64,000 nt of DNA, from contig NC_087062.1 in NCBI RefSeq assembly GCF_963678635.1, positions 7,180,193-7,244,192 of the forward strand, read 5' to 3'. The notes under the pieces were generated by a model. That model searched no databases. It saw only the letters and a list, made by a program, of their open reading frames with translations, and was not told the DNA's origin. Below, one piece after another: positions 51,901-63,264 of the stretch. Position 1 is the first letter of the stretch, and every line of letters starts with the position of its first letter. Position numbers and translations under genes: made by a program. Source of the stretch: Symsagittifera roscoffensis (lineage: Eukaryota; Xenacoelomorpha; Acoela; Convolutidae).

Positions 51901-53607
51901 AATTTTTTCTAAAAGTATTATCCTAGTTTTAAAAAACCGATCTTGCTTTTTTTCTCAGTCATAATAAAAAAATTATCCGAACGCCTTAAACGTATTTAAA
52001 TTTGAAAAGTAATCTTTTAGCAACAAAACAAATTTTTTTCAATTTAAAAGTTGCATATTCTGAGGAAGTTACTCAGTGCATGTTATCATGTTTCTGCACA
52101 AAATTATTTGATTTTGAGCTCTAATGATGCTTCAAATTCAGTTTCGAATTCTAAGAGGTTTTCCCGATGTAAAAAAAAAACATTTTTCGCATAGGCTTTA
52201 AATCTTTTTTTTTAAATGAAACTGGAATTGTTTAACTTCTCGAATGAATTATTACAAAATGATTCTTTAGAAAGTTTTGACGCAGTTTTGTAGTTTAAGT
52301 GACTTTTTTCAAAACTTTTTATTTTTGCAATAGTTTTTTTAAATATTGTCTCGTTCAAGAAAGATAGAACTGGAGTTTTAAATATTATATCCGATTAGCG
52401 ATGAGCAAGTGTCTTGTAATCGGGACGAATGTTTTTTCCCGTAAACAGTTTTGCTTACAAATCTTCATCTTGCTCTACTATTGTACCTTCGCAATTTTCA
52501 GGTTCCTTCTCACTGTCATCTTTGTGCCTCAAGTTCTTGGGTTCGAGTCCCGGTCGGACAGTTTGTTTTCCCAGTTTGTGTGCAATTAAAAACTTTCTTG
52601 GTAGAACTTGAACGGTCGGACTCTCGTATGTCCGTTCAAGTTTTATAGGCTTAGTTGCCACATCAAGGATTCTTCTTGTGCTGTAAGCAATTATCATTAC
52701 AGTTGTAAATATTGTTCTGGTAGCTTCAGGGGTACTTACAACGTTCTTAGAAAATCAATTCGTTCTTACAAAAATTTTTTTTCTTTTTTTTTCGGCCCAA
52801 CTGGTGTAAGCTTGAAAAAAGTCCTTATTTATATTTTACTTTCGAATGTTATGCTTGTAATTTTTACGTAGATTTTTTTTTCATCGAGACATACATTATA
52901 TTTGATAGACTTAATTTTTTACCTTTTAAAATTTTTTTTACTTGTGTTTTTCTAATGTTTGTGCTATATCGCAAGTGATGCGAAGCTCCATTTTGCCTCT
53001 GTGTATAATTATTTCTTTTTTGAAACTTGAAAAATACTGCACGCCGCAAGTGTTACTGACTACATCTTTTCAATACTTCTAGCCAATGTTGGTTCTAATT
53101 AAACTGATTTTCTTTTGTTTTTATCATTTCACTCTTTGGAATAGATTTGATCCCATCACTGAAAAAGTGTAAGAATTTGGGCTCGAAAGTGATTTTTTTG
53201 CGCTTTTAATTCTGTAACAACATGAAGGTCAAACGTGGTTCAATAAGAAAATTATAACTCCTTCAATTGTGCAATGAAACTTCCAATAACGTTTCTAGGT
53301 TCCCAGAAAAACGGTCTGAATATTTTACTCTGCAGCCGAATAGAGCGAAGTGCAAAAAAAAACAAGAATTCGTGAAATATGCGGTTCAGAAATGTTTATC
53401 AAATATGGTCATTCAGTGGTTTCAGCAGTGCTCGAAGTACTTGAACTGGCACTGGCAGTATAAAAACTGGCAGCAAAATTCCCCTCCCCATAAAAAAAAT
53501 CGCGTGTCACTATGCTCAAAATTCTGAGTTATTTTTCGCTATGAAAATGTGTAAATTGACAACTACAAAAGACGTGAACTGAACTAAAATGTGTTCGAAC
53601 TAAGAAT
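48923..53607. other. Intergenic region between convergent genes
   Basis: 4.7 kb of AT-rich DNA with no recognised coding sequence. AATAAA at 49,412-49,417 may end the FAM234-like transcript. Tail motifs of the dispersed family lie at 50,149-50,181 and 52,970-53,004. A B-box-like GGGTTCGAGTCCC (52,538-52,550) heads the ~500-base repeat that ends in the latter. TTTCTAAAAGTATTATCCTAG is duplicated locally at about 51,845 and 51,908. Confidence 0.6.
52500..53004 (+). repeat. SINE-like composite repeat with strong B box
   Basis: TTGGGTTCGAGTCCCGG (B-box-like, ~52,536-52,552) is followed by GGCTTAGTTGCCACATCAAG, which resembles GGCTTAGTTGACAAATC at 42,444. The repeat ends in the tail CGCAAGTGATGCGAAGCTCC...GCCTCTGTG. 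A local inverted repeat, AACTTGAACGG(T)CGGAC / GTCCGTTCAAGTT, lies at ~52,605-52,642. Confidence 0.55.
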
Positions 53608-56600
53608 CTAAGTAGTTTCTCCCCGATGTAGTTTGCTTTGAAGTTTGCTTTGAAATCTATCTTCACTATACTGGCGAACAGGTGTCGTTCTGTAAATATT
53701 TGGGTGGTCAAGTGCATCCCAAGGAATGTGGTTATCCGAAAAAGGGGGAATTTCAACTTCCGAGTTGGACGCTTCAGCGTTGTCGTCGCAACAACTTTCC
53801 GAATTGACCCGCTCTTCGGTTTCGTCTTGCTCCGTACTGATTATTCTCGGCAACTTCTCACTTCGAGTCGGGTTTCTTTCCTCAGAATAGTTCCGAGTGA
53901 TCGGAACTTTCCGAGAGGTGTGATGGGACTGTGGGTCGATGATGGATCCTCCTCTGAGAGAAATGCTGCCCCCCTCGGGTAGGTTATTTGGGTTGGGGCT
54001 GTCGCCGTCGTTTCTGTGGATGCGTCTGTATATTCTGCGACAATGCGCTGGGATAAGTCTGAGAATGCGCCACAAACTATAGGATTTGTTGGTCTCGTGT
54101 TTGCGTTTCTTGTCCTGGAAAAAAAAAAGCAATCATATTTTAATTGTAGGTCTCGAACGCCTCGACAGAAGATCTTATTCTACTGATAGACATTTTTGTA
54201 ATTGATTTGTATGCTTACAGTGGTGGTTTAAATTATCCCGACAAAATAAAAAAAAATGCAATTTTAAAATGCGTTTTTCTCCAAATGAGTTGATATTGGG
54301 CGAAAAATGATGAGACAAAACTTGCTTAGAATTTTAACGGAATTAACATGGTGTATTTTTTTGCGCAATTCGGGTCTAAAATTTTACCCCTAAAAGGGAT
54401 ATTTCTTAAACTCAATCAAAAATAAAACCAAAACTACCTGTTCAATTTGAGCCTCTTGAATTTCGAAAATTGGTTCAGAATGTTTTTTTTTTCAAAAAAT
54501 TTGACATTTTATTGGCCCATATGAACAATTTCCCCTCCAAAATCAATATTTAGTGAGGAGATTGTTCACTTGCTTACAAAAACTGTTTTTCAGCCAATCG
54601 GAATTCAGCGTTTTGCATGTTGGCTTTGCTGCTTGAATTATCAATTTTTTTCAGGGGGTGGGTGAGGGGATATTCACTTCACATGGGCAAATAGAAGACC
54701 AATTTTTTGTTTCCAATTTTGTTTAACGTTTTACGCAATTTTTTTTTGAAAATGCACTAATCCTAAATTTTGTTAGGCTACAAAAAAGTCAATAATTGAT
54801 AGTTTTTTTGGCTCTTTTCCAGTTATCCCCCTTTCAAAATACCGAGTTTTAGGTTTGTTTTACGTGCTATAACGGCTAAATGCGTGATGTTACGCTGTAC
54901 AGTATGAAGAACAAATTTGTTCACAATTGTCGATTTGTTCACCACGCCAAATTTCATTGCAATATGACAATGTTATATAAGCTTTTCAAAATTGATTTTG
55001 AAAGGGGGTAAACTGGAAAAGAGCCGTTTTTTTCAGCAATTGAACCCTTAGTTTTGGCGTAATAATTGATTCGACTAAAAAAAATAATCATTTATAAGGA
55101 AAATTTGGAAAAAGTCAATTAATATCTGCAAACAGAAAAATATCAGCAAAAATTTACTTCTCAAAAAAAAGGCCATTAGTCTGTGGAATTCATTCGAGAA
55201 TGTTATGAATATGAAGCAAATAATATCATTTCAGTTAGAGGTTGACATAGTGCATTCTAGATACGAATGAGATCTGCCCACCCCACGATCCATAAACTAA
55301 TTAATTCTTGAAAAAAGAACACTTGAGAAAATAAGCTTGTCCTAATTACAACCGGTAAAAAATATAAAAAACTTACAGAAACCATACGCGTCAACATATG
55401 ATTTCTTTTGCGCTGTATCCAAAATTACCATTTATGAAAAAAAACTATTTCGAAGTCATTCAAAAAGACTACAATTATAAAAACATAGCCAACAAACAGT
55501 TGGAAAAAAGCAAGGAAACAAACATTTGGAAAAAAGCAAGGAAACATTAAAAAAACTGAAAAAACTGACTTGTATTTCAAAACACTTCAATTTTCGAATT
55601 TCAAAAGAAAAAATATATGGCGTTAAAGCTCTTTGAACTTCGAGAACAATTTATGACTGACACTTTTTTGATAAAATAAAACCATTTTGATAAATAAGGA
55701 TCAATACATAATTTTTTAATTCCGCTGGGAAATCTGCAGTTTGAAATCAATTTTCGAAAATAGAAGTTGATCACACGTTTTGTGATTTTTGAAATTTTGC
55801 TGTTCAACAGTGGAGTTTTTAAACAAGAGAAGTGAACTGAACCTGAAACAACATCATAAGTCAAACCACAAATAAAAATCAGATTTGAGCGTGAACAAGT
55901 TTTAAAAATTTTTCCTGAAACAAAATTAACCAAGATTTTATTGACAGTATTTATAACGTTCATGACTTTTAAAAAGGCAATTGAGTAACCAATTATCAGT
56001 GCTAAGTTTACCAATTAGAACAAAGCAAAAAAAGCATGTAATTAGTATGTTGTATGATTTTTAATACAAAAAGCATGGCTACTTGAACATTCATTATGAC
56101 ATCTGTTTGTTCATAAGTGAACTTTTTTTCTGAAGTTGTTCCCTCAAAAACTTAGCCTGAAATTCTGAAATTAAACTAAAATTTAATCGTAAATTTTTCA
56201 GCAACCAAAGAGAGAAAAATTTTGGATTTGTCTGTTCGTCAGCTCGCAAATCCAAGTGTCACATACAAAAACAAATTTTAGTAAATCAAAAATTAGTTTC
56301 GTGTTTATGAAATTGAGTTTGAATTTCGAACTGCAATAAAATCATTGAAAAATTAGTTTCATTTAAAATATTATTGTTCGAATTTTTCTAAGATTGAACG
56401 TATAAGTAATTGACCCCAGGATCAGTGTCAAGTTTCACGTTATTAATGAGCGTAGATTGAATGAGAATAAATCGGATGAATTGATGAGAATGAATTTTGT
56501 TCCGAATTTCGAAGAAAGTGACAAGAGTATTTGGGCTCGATTGTTTTTTTTTCATACAAATTTCAATTTTTTAAGCAGACATTTTTGGCTCAAACATTTG

Positions 56601-59600
56601 AAAGCACCAGAAAATTATTGGTGTTTTGAGCTCAATTAAAAAAAAGTTTACCTGTGATCATGTTTTATAGTCTTGTGGGTTCAAACATTGCCAATTTGAC
56701 CTATTTGGGAAAACTAACGCATGAGTGGAACCTTAATACGTCTTAGAAATCATTCAAAATTTAATTGAGGCATGATATTTGTACTATTGAATACTTTGCT
56801 GCATGCATGTTCCAATTTTCGAAGAAAATGACGAAATATTTGTGCTGGGAGTTGATTTTGTCTCCAAACAATTTGCAGCTTCTTAGACACATTTTTTTCA
56901 TGTCATTCAAATGTTATTCTTCTCCTGAGCTCAAAGTGTAAAAAATTTATTCTTGGTGATTGGTTCTTAAAAGTTATGGGGGTTAAAAGATTGCTAATTT
57001 TTCCAATTTGCGATAGTTAAAAAACAAGCAATATATGCCATGCTACTAACACGCGAACTGTGATGTAATCCGTCTTAGAAATTCTTTCTAATTGAATTGA
57101 GGCATACTCTTTTGTCTCTTCAATTTTTTGTTATATGCGAACTAAATCACTTTGTAATTCCAATAGACTGTTTTTTTGCAGCTTTTTTCTTTTTGAAAAC
57201 TTCATCAGTTTTTTGAAGGCAAACACTACGCCATAGACTTTAGAGGGCCGTCAAAGCGTTCAAGAGTTCGTCCTGATACAATCAATTTTGTCATTTTGTA
57301 CTTAAGATGGCGTGTGGATTAATGGTTTTTGTAATTTTGTGAAGCGAGCATTTCTCCATAGACCTTGAAGAGCAGTCGGAACATTCAGGGATTCGCCCTG
57401 TTATGAGCAATCTTGCTTATCCTTATGCGCTGAAGCTGAGGAGGAATTTTGGATTTGGGTGTTCGCCTGCATGGACGGAAAATGATACACATACAATTCC
57501 ATAAACTTAGTCTATGAAAAAAGCCAAAAATAAAACTTTTTTAAAAGAAAAAATGTTAAAGATTTTTTTCCGTTTTCTATCAGTGTTTCGTCCTAAAAAA
57601 GAAAAAAGTTTTTGGCAAACAAACGCTAATGAAACACTTTCCATAAAGGGAAGTTGCATGAGAAGCATTTTTCTGATGGCGATAACAAATTTTTGAAGTA
57701 GTTTCAAAATTCCTCCAAAAAAGAAACAATTTTGTGTTCTTTAAGAGCAAAATGAAACTTTTGCTCAAACAAACATGTAAGCTGATTACTTTTTTCAGAA
57801 ACGCTCAAAAAAATATCTCTTTTGTATCGCATAATATGCATGCCTTGGGAATGTTTAGTTAATCAAAATTTCTAATTCGAAAAGTTCGCATAAAAACTTT
57901 TGCCAAAACTTAAAGTTTGCTACATTTTTTATACTGAGGTCAATTCCAGTGCATTGTTCTTGCAATACTATCAAACTTTTGATGACTCTAGCGTTGAGAA
58001 ACCATGGTCTCTGTCACTTGTTTCTGGTTACAAACACAACCCAAATTTTTCGAGAAGAAACTTAGAAAAAAAAACACTTTTGGTTTAGTGAAAAATATGC
58101 ATAAAAAGTTTCCTTGTATAAAAATCACTTATCATAGACTTTTCATGCAATTTTTTGCATTTACGAAATGCATGAAAAGTGTATGAGTAGCATTTTTGGC
58201 CAACCAGGGTCATTTTGAATATGTTTTTGGACCTAGCAATCATAAACTAGAAACCCATAAGCTCTATCACTAACATCAAACTAGATCACCAACGAACTCA
58301 GACAAAATAGCTTTTTACGTTAAACTTTTAATTATACTAATTTGTGAACAATTGTTTCACCCAAAAAAGACCCAGATTTTTAAAACTCAAATAACAAATT
58401 CTTAACAAAATATAATTTCAGTTTTTTTTACTCAAATGTGCATGTGAAAAAAAATCCATGTAACCAGCTCTTTCGGTTAAAATGTGTTCACGTAAAATAG
58501 CGTCCCTCTTATAAACATTCAGACGGCTTTTTACTTATTGATACAGATCTCTTTATCTATTCGCTCCTATTTCAAAAGGGGGAAATAGTTAACGCAAGTA
58601 CAAAGTTTGCATATGCTTAACCCTTGTTTGTTTCTTTCTAGGGGGACTTATTCGAGGGGGGGGGGGAGGGGGAGCTACATAGAGGGGCAATAATTAAAGA
58701 GATCCGATGATATTAATTAATTAAGACCATTTATCCACGGGGGAAAGGACCAACACAAGAGCTGTACAGCTCATCACGGCGAACCGCTGTTGTGCCCCTG
58801 TTTAAGAACTACATGCAATTTTTTTGGTTATTTTTCTGGGCTGGGTAATGTTGACATGATGATGACGAAGACTCACCTGAAACTCCTTCTCAATGTTCTC
58901 CCAGTACTTTTCGTTGGTGGGACACCACAGTCTGAACGAACTCTCATAAGAGATCAATCCATCCTCATTTTTGTCTACTTCCCCTATCATCTCCTGGATC
59001 TACAGCCAAACAACTAGGATGTCCATCAGAAAAAATAGAGACGTCAAGTAAAAACCTTCCCCTAAACAGACCAAGTTAACATCCTTCACCTTACTTTTTT
59101 GTTTTGGAATAATTTTGCTGAGTGCTGCTTGCACCAGATGCAATTAGAATTGGCTCGAAACTGCGTCTTTTTTCCTTTAATTCCTCCTTGAAGCCTTCAA
59201 GGAGAGGATGTTAACTTTGTGCAGGTAAACCAGCATGTTGTTACTATGATGTTTTTGACTTGACTTTGTTGTAGGATAGGTCGACCTGACTTGAAGTTGA
59301 CCAAAAATATATTTCGCTAATTAGTTCCAAAGATGGGATCTTTGAGGGGCCATGGCTTCGAATCCCTGAGCAAGTATTTTTTTCTGAACCCGTTTAACCC
59401 CTCCTTCTGAATCCTCCCCTGCAATGTGTTCTAAATGATAAGTTGAACGGCCTCGACCATTAACCGAACACGTACAATTAAAGAAATGAAAAGTACTCTC
59501 GATCCTCGCAACCAATTTATGTTGATTACGCATTGGAGATTCATGTTGAGACGGACATGCGCATTTGCAGAAGATCAAATCTTTAACCAGAACTTTTCAA

Positions 59601-62600
59601 AGACTCCGAGCTACCAAATGTGCTCCCCACTCGACCGAAAATATTGCCGAGCCATTCGATGTATCTCACAACCTTAGAGGGATGATTTTCTGCTCTTCGA
59701 TTTCAGTTCCGGCAATAATGTTCAACTGCTGATGTTCACAACCGACGAAAAACAATTGGAAGTCAAAAGCTGTCTGGCATGCCAATGGAACATTCAAAAC
59801 GTGCTCGGATTTGTTCTATCAAATATTCATAGTCCATGATGTTGTGCATGAACAAACAATCATTCATGTCTACTTTCTTTTTTTTGTAACCCAAATTTGA
59901 GGATCAATCCTTCCGGGTTTTCAGACAGCTGAATTAATTCTATTCGAGACTCGAATCTTCCCAAATTGTCGTCAATTTTGGAGTAGAATCAATCAAAGCT
60001 TTTCAAAAAGCGTACCGCGGCGGAGTTGTGAAATATTGCTTGTTTCGATTTTCGTTACGAAAGTGACGGAATATTTGTGTGCGGTGCGGATTTTTTTTTC
60101 TTCAGGCAAATTTCGACTTTTTAACTAAGAATTTTTGAGGGAAATTTTTTTTATATCAGCCAAAATTTATTGTTGTCCTGAGCTCAAATTTGAAAAAATA
60201 TACTACCTGTGATAATTTTTCATACAGTTATGAGGGTTTAAGGTCTGACATTTTGGCCAATTTGGGACAATTAACGAGATACATTTCGCGCTATTAACGC
60301 GTAAGCTGAGATTTAATCCCTCATAGAAATCGCTCCAAATTGGTTGAAACAGGCTATTTGTCATAATTTCTACGTTACTAGGAGCAAAATGTATCACTTG
60401 GTATTTATATGGCTTGTGGGGATGATTAAAAAACATAAAATTTTGTTATTTATTTTTTTTTTCGAAAATATAATCATTTTTTTCAAAGTGAACATACGAG
60501 CAGTCTTGTTGTTCCGACTTTCGTAACGAAAGTGACGGAATATTTGCGCTCGAGTTGGGTTTTTTTTTCTTCAGGCAAATTTCGACTTTTTAACTAAGAA
60601 TTTTTGAGCGAATTTTTTTATACCAGCCGAAATTTATTTTTGTCCTGAGCTCAAATTTAAATTTTTTTTTACCTGTAATAATTTTTAATAAAGTTATGAG
60701 GGTTTAAAGACTGACTTTTCGGCCAATTTGGGTCAATTAACGCAATATATTTCGCGCTATTAAAAGCGTAAGCGGAGATTTACTCCCTTATAGAAATCGT
60801 TCCAAATTGATTCAAACAGGCTATTTGTCATAATTTCTACCTTACTAGGAGCAAAATCTATCACTTTGTTGTTTATATGGCGTGTGGGGAACTCAAAATT
60901 TTGTAATTTTTTTCTTCCGAATTTCGTAACGAAGTAACGGAATATTTGTGCTCGGTGGGTTTTTTTTCTTCAGACAAATTCCGACTTTTTAAGTAGCCAC
61001 TTTTGACGGAATTTTTTTAAATATCATTCGAAAGCTATTGTTGTCCTGAAGCTTAAATTTGGAAAAATATTTCTTCTGTGACTATTTTTCGTAACGTTAT
61101 GGGGGCTTAAAGATTGCCATTTTGGCCAATTTGGGACAATTAACGCGCGATATATTTTGCGCTATTCACGCGTAAGCGAGATTTAATCCGTCTTAGAAAT
61201 CATTCCAAACTGGTTCAAGGAAGATCATATGCCATAATTGATATGTTAATAGGAGCAAAATTGATCACTTTGTACTTAATATGGCGTGTGGGGGGATGTT
61301 TTTACCAAAAAATCTCAAATTTTTTTTGAAAATTTTTTTAGTATTATTTTTTTACCTTTAAATTTTTCATGTTATTATTGCTACATAGACCTTAAAAGGC
61401 AGTCTTGTTTCACTTTGAGAAAAAAAATTGGCGCCATTCTTATATCGAAAGATTAAAAGAAAGGCACAAATTTGATTTCTTTCATTTGATCTGGGTCTGC
61501 AAACAGAGCTTTATTCTGGAAACGTATCACTGCTTTTTGCAGTCAACCTTGCAGAGGCGAAAACGGATCCCCCAAGTCGACTTAGAAGAACTTTTCAAAA
61601 ACAAAGTAGGCCAGGCCAAAACAGTTTTTCATGGCACGGGTGGGCAGGGCTTTTCTCCATTTGCCAGAGGAAACAATTTGAGAATGCTATGACTGGGAGA
61701 AAAATACAAAACCCAGTTAAAGGTTGACACGGAGAATTCCAGATACGAATGGTATCTGCCCATCCCATAGATTTATTCATTTTTTGAGAAAAGAACAAAT
61801 CAGAAAATAAGCTATGAGGAAAAAATCATACAAAAAACCATTAAAAATCATACGCGGTACCGTATGTTTCATCAGCCAATCAAACTTAACCATTTACGAA
61901 AAAAATATGTTTTAGAGTCATTCTAACCATTATAGAAAAAAAGCCAACAGACAGTTGGAAAAGAGTCAAGGAACGCACGGAATCGGGAAAAACTGAGTTG
62001 TTTTTGAAAAAAAACATCATTTTTCGAAATTAAAAGTTCAATTAAATGGCTGAAAAAATTACCAAGATTTACATAAGAGTATTCACTACGTTCATGACTC
62101 TTAACAATGTGCAATCATATATCGAACCATGTAATCTTCTATAGCTTGGACCATGTTAACATCGTCGCTCAAATCCCCCCACCCCCCCTCCCCCGGGTCT
62201 TATGCACTAAACGGCCCAAAATCAATTTTTCTACATCGTAAGCTGGAATTTATGCGATCAAATTTGATTGGGTAATTTTAGCCAATCAATTTCAAGTTAC
62301 ACGGTCAGGCATTCCGATCAACTTTTCTAGCAGATAAAAATATTAGCCGAAATTGCCGAAAAGGTGGAACTTTGAGTCAAGTTATCAAATTAATTTTGAG
62401 TCACTTGTGAAACCTTGCCCAGACAAGCAAAATTCAGTAAAATGGCTTGATAAAACAAATTTAATTTTCTTTATCATTTCGGCTAATAATTTTATCTGCT
62501 TGAAAATTCAATTGAAATGGCGGAAAATGTCGATGAAACTTGATTGGCTAATTAGCCAATCAAATTCATCCACAATAATTTCAATTCAAGAGATGTAGAA

Positions 62601-63264
62601 ATAATGAATTTGGGCCGTTTAGCGCATAAGACCCCCCCCCCCCGGTTTCGGAGGAGGAGGGGCTCTTTTTCCTTTTTTCCCCCCACCTGCAAATTTTTAT
62701 ATTTGAAGTTACTGTTCACTTTGTCCAATTGTCGGAAAAATTGACATGCAGACTAATTAGGCCATAACAAACATATTTGGTCATCATAATTAACCTTGTA
62801 AAACCACTCGTTAGACCAAAAAGTTCATGTTTGAGTGAGGTGGGGGAAAAGGAAAAAGAGCCGGAGGAGGATGTTAACTTGGTTCTAAGTTGGGTTTTTT
62901 CAGCCAATCAGAATCGAGCATTTTACATGCAGCGCTTAGCAAATTTAATTTATATTAAGCGCTGGGGTGGAGGATCTTAATTTGGTCTATTTGGGGGGGG
63001 GAATGTTTTTTAACTTGATCCTACAGGCTCTTTGGAGCCATAAATGGTGCGACGTATGGTTGCAACTTAGGGTCAACCCGGATTGGCTCACCTCCTCTTC
63101 GCTGAGTGGTCCCATGATGTTCCTGAGTTCGGTGACTGAGATGCATCCGTCCTTGTCTCTGTCGAACACTCGGAATGCACTCCTCAACTCCTCCTCCGAG
63201 TCGGTGTCCCGCATCTTCTTCGCCATCATGTACAGGAACTCATCGAAGTCTATCGTACCAGAAC
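53608..63264 (-). CDS. Calmodulin-like EF-hand protein with C-terminal tail (last three exons, 5' end outside window)
   Basis: Exons in transcript order: 63264-63092, 58999-58877 and 54114-53608 (stop), with phase 2/0/0 joins and clear AG/GT sites. The first encodes the end of EF2 (SGTIDFDEF), the linker MRDTDSEEE typical of calmodulin, and EF3, whose loop [12 protein letters not shown] has canonical ligands at 1, 3, 5, 9 and 12. The intron entering EF2 lies at the same glycine as in calmodulin genes. The second exon gives EF4 ([12 protein letters not shown]), where position 12 is Ser instead of Glu, so calcium binding is probably weak. It then diverges into [17 protein letters not shown]. 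The last exon adds 168 residues: a basic helix ([19 protein letters not shown]) and a disordered Ser/Glu-rich tail. It is likely a calcium sensor with a target-binding or membrane-binding tail; no named orthologue is recognised. Confidence 0.82.
54218..54440 (+). repeat. Diverged single arm of the 41-kb MITE family
   Basis: It starts TA|CAGTGGTGGTTTAAATTATCCCGACAAAA and runs in the same order as the arm at 41,039 (TGCGTTTTTCTC, GAGACAAAACTTGCTTA, AATTCGGGTCTAAAATTTTACCCC). No complementary right arm was found. It lies in the last intron of the calmodulin-like gene, close to exon 54,114. Confidence 0.7.
55480..55990 (-). repeat. Inverted diverged copy of the 1.1-kb unit's second half
   Basis: Read on the minus strand it shows CAACTGTTTGTTGGCTATG, GAAATTCGAAAATTGAAG, CAAAATTTCAAAAATCAC and TTTGACTTATGATG. 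This is the order of the second half of the array unit reversed. Strongly diverged. Confidence 0.6.
56490..57170 (+). repeat. Degenerate ~330-bp repeats, two copies
   Basis: The blocks TTTCGAAGAAA(G)TGAC(A)A...ATTTG(T/G)GCT, TTTTTTTCATACAAATTTC, TGAGCTCAA and ...CGTCTTAGAAATCATTC occur twice (from ~56,500 and ~56,815). They recur three times at 60,040-61,330. No coding sequence. Confidence 0.6.
58730..58855 (+). repeat. ~125-bp dispersed repeat, copy 2
   Basis: Copy of 45,592-45,716, with the inner palindrome GAGCTGTACAGCTC better preserved. It ends about 22 bases from the 3' edge of the EF4 exon (58,877), so it borders the splice donor of that minus-strand exon. Confidence 0.75.
60040..61330 (+). 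repeat. Degenerate ~400-460-bp tandem repeats, three copies
   Basis: TTCGTAACGAAAGTGACGGAATATTTG starts copies near 60,050, 60,520 and 60,920. Each continues with TTTTTTTTCTTCAGGCAAATTTCGACTTTTTAA, GTCCTGAGCTCAAATTT, TTATGAGGGTTTAAAG and GGCCAATTTGGG(A/T)CAATTAACGC. Similarity is high between adjacent copies. It lies in the intron between the EF3 and EF4 exons. Confidence 0.8.
61690..62115 (-). repeat. Inverted diverged repeat fragment of the array family
   Basis: GCCAACAGACAGTTGGAAAAGAGTCAAGGAA resembles the inverted copy at 55,490. The flank GGTTGACACGGAGAATTCCAGATACGAATG also recurs near 55,240 (GGTTGACATAGTGCATTCTAGATACGAATG), so the two loci share several hundred bases. Confidence 0.55.
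62195..62634. mobile_element. Fold-back MITE with GGGTCTTATGC...GCATAAGACCC termini
   Basis: The left end GGGTCTTATGCACTAAACGGCCC (62,195) and right end GGGCCGTTTAGCGCATAAGACCC (62,634) are inverted repeats with one or two mismatches. Complementarity continues inward through TTTTTCTACATC / GATGTAGAAATAA and the AGCCAATCAA segments. It is about 440 bp with no coding, and poly-C runs flank both sides. It lies in the EF3-EF4 intron. Confidence 0.82.

Noticed and set aside
53267-53527. 86-codon plus-strand frame before the calmodulin-like stop exon
   Set aside because: No splice or start support, biased Lys/Asn composition, convergent with a supported gene's 3' region.
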